Origin: Sulfurimonas sp.
GTDB taxonomy: Bacteria > Campylobacterota > Campylobacteria > Campylobacterales > Sulfurimonadaceae
Assembly: GCA_027056465.1 (NCBI GenBank)
Contig: JALUKS010000116.1
Coordinates: forward strand, 1-9,829
DNA length: 9,829 nucleotides
Direction: 5' to 3'
Part shown: piece by piece, positions 5,598 to 9,829 of the stretch
Numbering within the stretch: position 1 is the first letter of the stretch
Layout: each line of letters opens with the position of its first letter
The notes under the pieces: generated by a model
The model's database searches: none
What the model saw: only the letters and a program-made list of their open reading frames with translations
What the model was told of the DNA's origin: nothing
Position numbers and translations under genes: made by a program

Positions 5598-7193
5598 TTA
5601 GTCGCGGTTACCTCTGTAACCACCAGAACTTCTTCCGCCAGAACGGTTACGATCACCGCCACCACCTGAACGGTTTCTATCGCCACCTTCACGGTTTCCA
5701 CGGTAGCCACCGCCACCATTTCCTCCACCACCATTACGGTTTCTGTTTCCACGGTATCCACCGCCACCACCACGACGTCCACGACCACCGCCGCCTCCGC
5801 CACGTTTTGCAGCACGCTCTAAGATAGCATCCATACGATCAGCAGGAATACCGATATTTGCTGGACCTTTTATATCTTGTTGGTCGAGTAACATAGAAAC
5901 AAGTTTATACATGATTTGCTCTTCATCAATGTCTTGTTTGAGCATGTCAAGTACTTTATGTGCCTCATCATATACTTTATGGTTCTCTACTTTTTTAACG
6001 AGTGCATCAATAGTTGACTCTCTTAAGTCATTTTTACTTGGAACATAAGCATGACTCATTGAAGTACCAACTTTTTGCTTAATACGTTGAAGCTCTTTGA
6101 ACTCTAAAGGAGTAAGAAGAGTGATAGCTTTACCTTTAGTACCAGCACGACCAGTTCTACCGATACGGTGAACATAAGACTCAGGGTCAAAAGGAATATG
6201 GTAGTTAAATACATGCGAGATGTCATTTACATGGATACCACGAGCAGCAACATCCGTCGCTACAAGTACTTTTACAGAGTTTTGCTTGAAGCCTTTGATA
6301 ACATTTTCACGTTGACGTTGCTCCATATCTCCATGAAGACCATTTGCAAGGTAACCTGCGTTTGAGAGAACATTACTTAGTCTATCTACTTCTGATTTTG
6401 TACGACAAAATACTACACATTTGTTTGTAGTTTCAGAATCCATAAGACGGATGATAGCATCATCACGCTCATGCTCATCAATAACATAGTAGAGTTGCTC
6501 AATGTCAGTGTTTGTAGTTTCACCTTTAGTGATAGAGACAAACTCTGGTTTTTGTAAAATACGGCTAGCAAGTGTCTTAATAGGTGCTGGCATAGTTGCA
6601 GAGAAGAGAAGTGTTTGGCGATTTGATGGTAGATAAGTAAAAATCTCATTAATATCATCTAAAAATCCCATATCTAGCATCTCATCAGCTTCATCAAGAA
6701 CAACCATCTCTGGTGCGAAGTCTGGAATCATACCGCGTTTAAGAATGTCAAGCATACGTCCTGGAGTAGCTACTACTACTGAAGCACCACGAGCGATAAG
6801 GTCAAGTTGGCGTTTGTATGAGCTACCACCATAAACTGTTACAGTTTTAGCCCCAATGTTACGACCATACTTAAAAATCTCATCACTTACTTGTGTAGCT
6901 AGCTCACGAGTTGGAGTGATTACTAGCATCTCTACTGAACCATCCATCTTCATATTGTGAAGTGCTGGAAGAGCAAATGCTGCAGTTTTACCTGTACCAG
7001 TCTGTGCTTGACCAACCATATCTTTTCCTGCGATAACTATAGGAATCGCTTTTTCTTGAATAGGTGAAGGTGTAGTAAACCCTGCATATTTAACACTTTT
7101 AAGTATTTCTGATTTAAGACCTAGGTCAGCGAATGTGAGAGTTTTCTCTTCTGTTGGTGTTTCTATTGTTTCTGTTTGTGCATTTTCTTGCAT
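5598..7193 (-). CDS. DEAD-box ATP-dependent RNA helicase with RGG-rich tail
   Basis: A cytosolic RNA helicase that uses ATP to unwind or remodel RNA, with likely roles in RNA decay, ribosome assembly and cold growth (family knowledge). Numbering from the ATG at 7196: Q motif around 22-48, motif I AQTGTGKT (64-71), Ia PTRELA (95-100), Ib TPGR (144-147), II DEAD (168-171), III SAT (199-201), IV VVFCRT (261-266), V about 314-320, VI HRIGRTGR (343-350). A linker region is followed by a Gly/Arg/Asn tail from about 465 to the end. It resembles H. pylori RhpA. Two ATGs are adjacent; AGGA (complement of 7199-7202) is 5 nt from the second (7193), which I prefer, and only 2 nt from the first (7196). 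Confidence 0.96.
   Translation of the reverse strand: MQENAQTETIETPTEEKTLTFADLGLKSEILKSVKYAGFTTPSPIQEKAIPIVIAGKDMVGQAQTGTGKTAAFALPALHNMKMDGSVEMLVITPTRELATQVSDEIFKYGRNIGAKTVTVYGGSSYKRQLDLIARGASVVVATPGRMLDILKRGMIPDFAPEMVVLDEADEMLDMGFLDDINEIFTYLPSNRQTLLFSATMPAPIKTLASRILQKPEFVSITKGETTNTDIEQLYYVIDEHERDDAIIRLMDSETTNKCVVFCRTKSEVDRLSNVLSNAGYLANGLHGDMEQRQRENVIKGFKQNSVKVLVATDVAARGIHVNDISHVFNYHIPFDPESYVHRIGRTGRAGTKGKAITLLTPLEFKELQRIKQKVGTSMSHAYVPSKNDLRESTIDALVKKVENHKVYDEAHKVLDMLKQDIDEEQIMYKLVSMLLDQQDIKGPANIGIPADRMDAILERAAKRGGGGGGRGRRGGGGGYRGNRNRNGGGGNGGGGYRGNREGGDRNRSGGGGDRNRSGGRSSGGYRGNRD
5601..5804 (-). repeat. low-complexity Gly/Arg/Asn-coding tract of the helicase
   Basis: The last 68 or so codons of the helicase are a degenerate repeat of Gly runs with GYRGNR (three copies) and DRNRSGG (two copies). 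The DNA is built from GGN and CGN codons, so it is far richer in GC than the rest of the window. Such tails bind RNA non-specifically and are disordered. The repeats create long but meaningless open frames on both strands here. Confidence 0.85.
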
Positions 7194-7278
7194 CATTATC
7201 CTTTAATATAAGGAGATAATACAAGTTGCACTGTAGTTCTTAACGTATGCAGGTATCTTCCCCTTAAATATTTGGCGA

Positions 7279-7284
7279 ATTATA
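7279..7284 (-). promoter_or_regulatory. -10 box of the helicase promoter
   Basis: On the minus strand TGGGTATAATTCG contains a perfect TATAAT at 7284-7279. It would start transcription near 7271 and give a 5' leader of about 75 nt before the helicase ATG. I see no strong hairpin in that leader by eye. Confidence 0.55.
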
Positions 7285-7287
7285 CCC

Positions 7288-7340
7288 AAACTTAACTATA
7301 ATTTAATTAAAATATCCATTATTTAAAAATAATTAAGTTT
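7288..7340. repeat. nested AT-rich palindromes between the helicase gene and rmuC
   Basis: AAACTTAA (7288-7295) and its reverse complement TTAAGTTT (7333-7340) enclose two further perfect palindromic units: TTTAATTAAA (7302-7311) and TTATTT-AA-AAATAA (7319-7332). They sit in the divergent intergenic region, next to candidate -10 boxes on both strands. They may be regulator sites or bent DNA, but very AT-rich sequence gives such symmetry easily. Confidence 0.4.
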
Positions 7341-7345
7341 ATAGT
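7297..7345 (+). promoter_or_regulatory. candidate promoter region of rmuC
   Basis: Two -10-like hexamers precede rmuC: a perfect TATAAT at 7297-7302 and TATAGT at 7340-7345. The second would give a leader of about 25 nt leading into the strong ribosome site AAAGGAG (7365-7371). The first would give about 70 nt and lies only 13 nt from the opposing helicase -10 box. Confidence 0.4.
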
Positions 7346-7377
7346 GCTACTATTTTTACAATATAAAGGAGTTCTTT

Positions 7378-8652
7378 GTGAATATTTTTCTTATAGTATG
7401 TGTGATTTTATTTGTGAGCTTTTTGCTCTTGTTAGTATTATATTTACAGCTTAAAACAAAGCTAAATATACAAGGTGCAATTTTAAACAAGAGAGAAAAA
7501 GAGATCTCTATCAATAAAGATGCCGAAGCAGAGCTTCAAGAAAGGTGTCAAAACCTAGAACTGCAGTATGCAGTATTACATACAAAATATGAAGAACAGA
7601 GTAGTGCAGCTGCTCAAAAACTTCAAGTACTCCAAGATGCAAAAGAGGACTTAAGTCGTGAGTTTAAACTTCTTGCAAACAAAATCTTTGAAGATAAAGC
7701 AGAGCAGTTTAGCCACATAAGTCAGGAACAACTTTTTCTTATGCTGAAGCCTTTTAGAGAGCAGATTACCTCCTTTTCAAAAGAGGCAAAAGAGCGCTCA
7801 GCTTCACATCTTAAAGAGACATATCTACTCAAAGATGAACTCTCGCGTTTAAAAGAGATGAACTCTCAACTCTCACAAGATGCAATAAACCTCACAAAAG
7901 CACTCAAAGGTGAAAATAAAACACAAGGAAATTGGGGTGAGATAGTACTAGAAAACATCTTAGAGCAGTCAGGTCTTCGTAAAGGTGTAGAGTATGAACT
8001 TCAAGCAAGCCTCAAGTCAGTGGAAGGAAAAACCTATATCCCTGATGTTATCATTCATATGCCAGAAGAACGCGACATCATTGTGGACTCAAAAGTTTCA
8101 CTTGTGGCCTATGAGCGTTTTATAAATGCAGAGGATGAAACTCTTAAAAAGAAAGCTCTCAAAGAGCATATAAGCAGTATAAAGTCTCATATAAAAGGTT
8201 TAAGTGAGAAGAAGTATGAGAAATTAGAGGGAGTGAATACTCTTGACTTTGTGCTTTTATTTATGCCGATAGAGGGAGCTTTTTTACTTGCATTAGAACA
8301 AGATGGAGAGTTTTTTAAGGATGCTTATGAAAAAAATATTTTAGTCGTGTCTCCCTCAACACTACTTGTAACACTCCGAACTATTGAGCATATTTGGCGA
8401 ACACAGAGACAAGAAGAACATGCACTCAAAATTGCCAATGAAGCAGAAGCTATGTATGATAAACTAGTAGGATTTGTAGAGGAGATGAAAAAGGTAGGTT
8501 CACACCTGCAAAAAGCACAAGAGAGTTATGATACCTCCATGAATAGACTCAGCACTGGTCGTGGTAATGTTATAAAACGTGCAGAAAATATAGTGAAGCT
8601 GGGAGTTAAACCTAGAAAAAAGTTACAAATTAGCAGTGAAGAGGGTGAGTGA
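7378..8652 (+). CDS. rmuC: RmuC-family membrane-anchored protein
   Basis: RmuC proteins are linked to limiting recombination and inversion at short inverted repeats; the fold is suggested to be PD-(D/E)XK nuclease-like, but the activity is not well established. The 424 residues contain one N-terminal membrane helix (about 3-24, no cleavage site seen), a long coiled coil (about 35-175), and the RmuC core from about 180. Recognisable core motifs are GNWGEIVLENILEQSGL (184-200), YIPDVIIHMPEERDIIVDSK (220-239) and the FMPIEGAF segment near 295-302. Translation starts at GTG 7378, 6 nt after AAAGGAG. It is divergent from the helicase and has no visible terminator. Confidence 0.94.
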   Translation: MNIFLIVCVILFVSFLLLLVLYLQLKTKLNIQGAILNKREKEISINKDAEAELQERCQNLELQYAVLHTKYEEQSSAAAQKLQVLQDAKEDLSREFKLLANKIFEDKAEQFSHISQEQLFLMLKPFREQITSFSKEAKERSASHLKETYLLKDELSRLKEMNSQLSQDAINLTKALKGENKTQGNWGEIVLENILEQSGLRKGVEYELQASLKSVEGKTYIPDVIIHMPEERDIIVDSKVSLVAYERFINAEDETLKKKALKEHISSIKSHIKGLSEKKYEKLEGVNTLDFVLLFMPIEGAFLLALEQDGEFFKDAYEKNILVVSPSTLLVTLRTIEHIWRTQRQEEHALKIANEAEAMYDKLVGFVEEMKKVGSHLQKAQESYDTSMNRLSTGRGNVIKRAENIVKLGVKPRKKLQISSEEGE

Positions 8653-8665
8653 AATTTGATTCTAA

Positions 8666-8671
8666 TATAAT
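8666..8671 (+). promoter_or_regulatory. -10 box close to the start of the small gene at 8690
   Basis: A perfect TATAAT at 8666-8671 lies only 18 nt before the ATG at 8690. Transcription would start near 8678-8680, leaving a leader of about 10 nt with no ribosome-binding sequence. This suggests a near-leaderless message, or that the gene is read through from rmuC. Confidence 0.45.
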
Positions 8672-8689
8672 TTTTGATACCATACTATT

Positions 8690-8881
8690 ATGATTATACA
8701 AACACAATACAATTATGAAAAAATATGGACAGCAACATCTGAACAGGATTTGTTAAAAATAATAGAAGAAGAGATAGGAGATGCTGATCCAAAAGGCACA
8801 CTTGCTTATGTAAAGGAGAGTATAAAAAATGGTAAAACAATCTCTGTGGGTAGATGTAAATTTAGAAAAAAAGGAGTTTAA
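8690..8881 (+). CDS. small hypothetical protein, 63 residues
   Basis: I do not recognise this protein. It is mixed-charge, has no membrane segment or signal peptide and no cysteine pair (single C57). It appears to be a compact alpha/beta unit: an N-terminal strand (YEKIWTA), a helix with an acidic patch (LLKIIEEEIG), a second helix (GTLAYVKESIKNG) and a C-terminal basic strand (TISVGRCKFRKK). The coding character and its TAA-to-ATG zero-gap junction with the doxX remnant, whose ribosome site AAGGAG lies in this gene's last codons, argue that it is real and was co-transcribed with doxX. It has no ribosome site of its own. Confidence 0.7.
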   Translation: MIIQTQYNYEKIWTATSEQDLLKIIEEEIGDADPKGTLAYVKESIKNGKTISVGRCKFRKKGV

Positions 8882-9031
8882 ATGCCAACAAATAACGATA
8901 TAGCTAGATTGATTTTACGAATGACACTTGGGATTTTGATGCTTTTTCATGGATTTTATAAAGTGATTCACGGTATTGGTGGCGTTGAAGCGATGTTACA
9001 TGCCTCTTCTTTACTTAACTTTCGCACCTAA
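8882..9031 (+). pseudogene. truncated DoxX-family membrane protein
   Basis: The frame opens well: ATG joined to the previous stop, with AAGGAG upstream. It encodes 49 residues. The first 40 or so (IARLILRMTLGILMLFHGFYK, then the VIHGIGGVEAML segment) match the N-terminal helix and following motif of DoxX-family proteins, which normally have about 120-150 residues and four membrane helices. After residue 40 the similarity stops and an unrelated tail, HASSLLNFRT, leads to a stop. The other helices are not found later in the window. The break is near position 9000, where mobile-element-like sequence begins, so this is most likely an insertion or deletion scar and not functional. Confidence 0.75.
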
Positions 9032-9219
9032 ATTCAAGTAAAAAACATTGCCAAATTAGCAGGTAGCAGAGTATAAAGTAGCCATTCTTACAACTCTATA
9101 CAAAAAATAGAACTTATGATTTCATATAATTTCATAGTGATAATTTCCTCGGATAAAGCCTATAAATAGGGGTTTTATTGTATAATTTCAGTTATAAATC
9201 ACCTCCTGAAGAGCCTAAA
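9032..9219. other. gene-free AT-rich segment past the doxX break
   Basis: I see no convincing gene on either strand. Notable elements are two direct copies of ATTTCATA at 9119-9126 and 9129-9136 (10-bp period, one helical turn), a TATAAT at 9125-9130, and the palindrome CCTAT-AA-ATAGG at 9159-9170. On the minus strand a short open frame ending NLGAKVK-stop (stop at 9013-9011) covers 9011-9055; it is too short to judge. Confidence 0.4.
9159..9186 (+). promoter_or_regulatory. promoter-like TATAAT with a palindrome over its -35 position
   Basis: TATAAT at 9181-9186 is preceded by the palindrome CCTAT-AA-ATAGG (9159-9170), which covers the place expected for a -35 element (about 9158-9163). Longer imperfect pairing extends outwards (ATAAA left, TTTAT right). 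This arrangement is typical of a repressor-controlled promoter and would drive the small ORF at 9220. No regulator gene is seen nearby, so the assignment is by pattern only. Confidence 0.35.
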
Positions 9220-9405
9220 ATGATTGCTGAACAACTAATAAATATACTCAATGACAAACTAAGAAATCCAATTGACAAAACAATACAGCTAATAAATATC
9301 AAAGATATTTTAAATAAAAGTAACTTCACGAAAAAAGAAAGTGTTGCAGTTCACTTAGTGGTGCTTCACTATACTACCACAGAAAAACCAAACAACATTT
9401 TCTAA
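9220..9405 (+). CDS. small hypothetical ORF, 61 residues
   Basis: I do not recognise this protein. From the ATG at 9220 it encodes 61 residues with an Ile/Asn/Lys-rich N-terminal part likely to form helices (IAEQLINILNDKL, then a KTIQLINIKDILNKS segment) and a more hydrophobic end (VAVHLVVLHYTTTE). There are no cysteines. The frame is also open upstream to a TTG at 9178, but that overlaps the TATAAT at 9181. The ribosome site is weak. The C-terminal 20 codons may be foreign: the sequence from about 9343 could be the left end of the IS, in which case this is a truncated gene. Confidence 0.35.
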   Translation: MIAEQLINILNDKLRNPIDKTIQLINIKDILNKSNFTKKESVAVHLVVLHYTTTEKPNNIF

Positions 9406-9457
9406 ATCTTTATTCTAAAAGAGCTAAAATAACACAAGAAAAAGAGAGGGTAATATT

Positions 9458-9829
9458 ATGAGTAGAAAGAGAACAGTTTATACAGCAGCATTAAAAACAA
9501 GATTAGTTTTAGAAGTTTTGAAAGAAGAAAAGACATTGGTTGAAATAGCAAGTGCAAATAAGATAACACCAAAGAATTTACAGAATTGGAAGAAGATATT
9601 TCTTGAAAATGCAGAAGTTGCAATGGAACCAGCTAAAGCTGTAAAAGAGTATAAAGATGAAGTAGCTAAATTAAAAATAGAAGTTGGTGAATATGCAAAG
9701 AAAGTGGGACAATTAACACTAGAAAAGGACTGGGCAGTGGGAAAGCTAAAGGACTTGGACTCATGTAAAAAACTAGAAATGGTTGATGAGTCTGAGTCTA
9801 AAGCATTATCAGTAGTAAAACAGTGTAGT
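9458..9829 (+). CDS. IS3-family transposase, N-terminal part, cut by the window end
   Basis: The frame is open from ATG 9458 to the last base (124 codons, no stop). Residues 1-50 form the helix-turn-helix typical of IS3 OrfA (YTAALKTRLVLEVLKEEKT, then the PKNLQNWKKIF segment), which binds the terminal repeats. A leucine-zipper-like coiled coil follows (about 70-103, including KVGQLTLEKDW), used for multimerisation. The final residues, ALSVVKQCS, match the start of OrfB in many IS3 elements (LS-x-x-x-QC), so OrfA and OrfB seem to be in one frame without the usual -1 shift. The catalytic DDE domain would lie beyond the window. The ribosome site is GAGAGGG (9444-9450); a weak -10, TAAAAT, is at 9425-9430. 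Confidence 0.88.
   Translation, partial: MSRKRTVYTAALKTRLVLEVLKEEKTLVEIASANKITPKNLQNWKKIFLENAEVAMEPAKAVKEYKDEVAKLKIEVGEYAKKVGQLTLEKDWAVGKLKDLDSCKKLEMVDESESKALSVVKQCS

Larger units (their letters stand above)
9001..9829 (+). mobile_element. IS3-family insertion sequence, left part (boundary uncertain)
   Basis: The IS3-type transposase at 9458 and the sharp loss of doxX similarity near 9000 indicate insertion-sequence DNA here. One possible left end is the TG at 9001-9002 right at the doxX break, since IS3 elements usually begin with TG. IS3 leaders before the transposase are usually shorter than 150 nt, so the true left end may instead lie around 9340-9420, with 9001-9340 being other rearranged DNA. 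The right end, terminal repeats and target duplication are outside the window, so the boundary cannot be fixed. Confidence 0.45.

Noticed and set aside
5450..5827. His-rich open frame on the + strand and a Val-rich open frame on the - strand (5516-5815) over the helicase tail
   Set aside because: Both are alternative readings of the repetitive Gly/Arg codons of the helicase tail; the + strand one also crosses the tRNA gene.
6168..6658. Short frames inside the helicase gene (6168-6365 +, 6413-6658 -)
   Set aside because: Both are shadows of the conserved helicase core.
9767..9773. AAAAAAC as an IS3 -1 frameshift site
   Set aside because: The heptamer is in the wrong phase (AAA AAA C) and the -1 frame meets a stop within a few codons.
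1..9829. CRISPR array, toxin-antitoxin pair or known defence operon
   Set aside because: No regularly spaced direct repeats and no recognisable defence proteins; the two unknown small ORFs are not adjacent partners and show no toxin or antitoxin motifs.

Overview
The window looks like a chromosomal segment of a Campylobacterota (epsilonproteobacterial) organism, probably Sulfurimonas or a close relative. This rests on the low GC content, T-rich promoters with TATAAT-like -10 boxes and no clear -35, and the gene order metK / ferredoxin / ndk / YceD-like / rpmF / plsX / fabH. From memory, Helicobacter pylori and Campylobacter jejuni keep most of this order. The genus is an inference from protein style only.

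Positions 1-5003 (+ strand) are a housekeeping block. metK (SAM synthesis) and a small 2[4Fe-4S] ferredoxin each end in a clear intrinsic terminator. They are followed by a tight five-gene operon from a TATAAT promoter at about 2006: ndk, a YceD/DUF177 protein, rpmF (L32), plsX and fabH. It joins nucleotide supply, 50S ribosome components and the entry steps of phospholipid and fatty-acid synthesis. Gaps are 9, 27, 3 and 0 nt, so translational coupling is likely.

Positions 5018-7193 (- strand) hold a HIT-family protein with an incomplete histidine triad, a tRNA-Arg(CCU) with encoded CCA, a perfect 11-bp hairpin, and a DEAD-box RNA helicase with an RGG-rich tail. A divergent AT-rich intergenic region full of small palindromes separates the helicase from rmuC (+), a membrane-anchored coiled-coil protein of the RmuC family.

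Positions 8653-9829 are the accessory end. A 63-residue unknown protein abuts a DoxX-family gene that is cut off after about 40 residues. Past the break lie about 190 nt without a gene, a 61-codon unknown ORF with its own promoter-like sequence, and the start of an IS3-family transposase that runs off the window. The best reading is an insertion-sequence scar that destroyed doxX. The transposase frame runs without a frameshift from an OrfA-like region into residues that look like the start of OrfB.

I see no CRISPR array, no recognisable defence system and no convincing new multi-gene system. Most of the window is ordinary core genome; the points worth a second look are at the doxX/IS junction and in a few intergenic structures.
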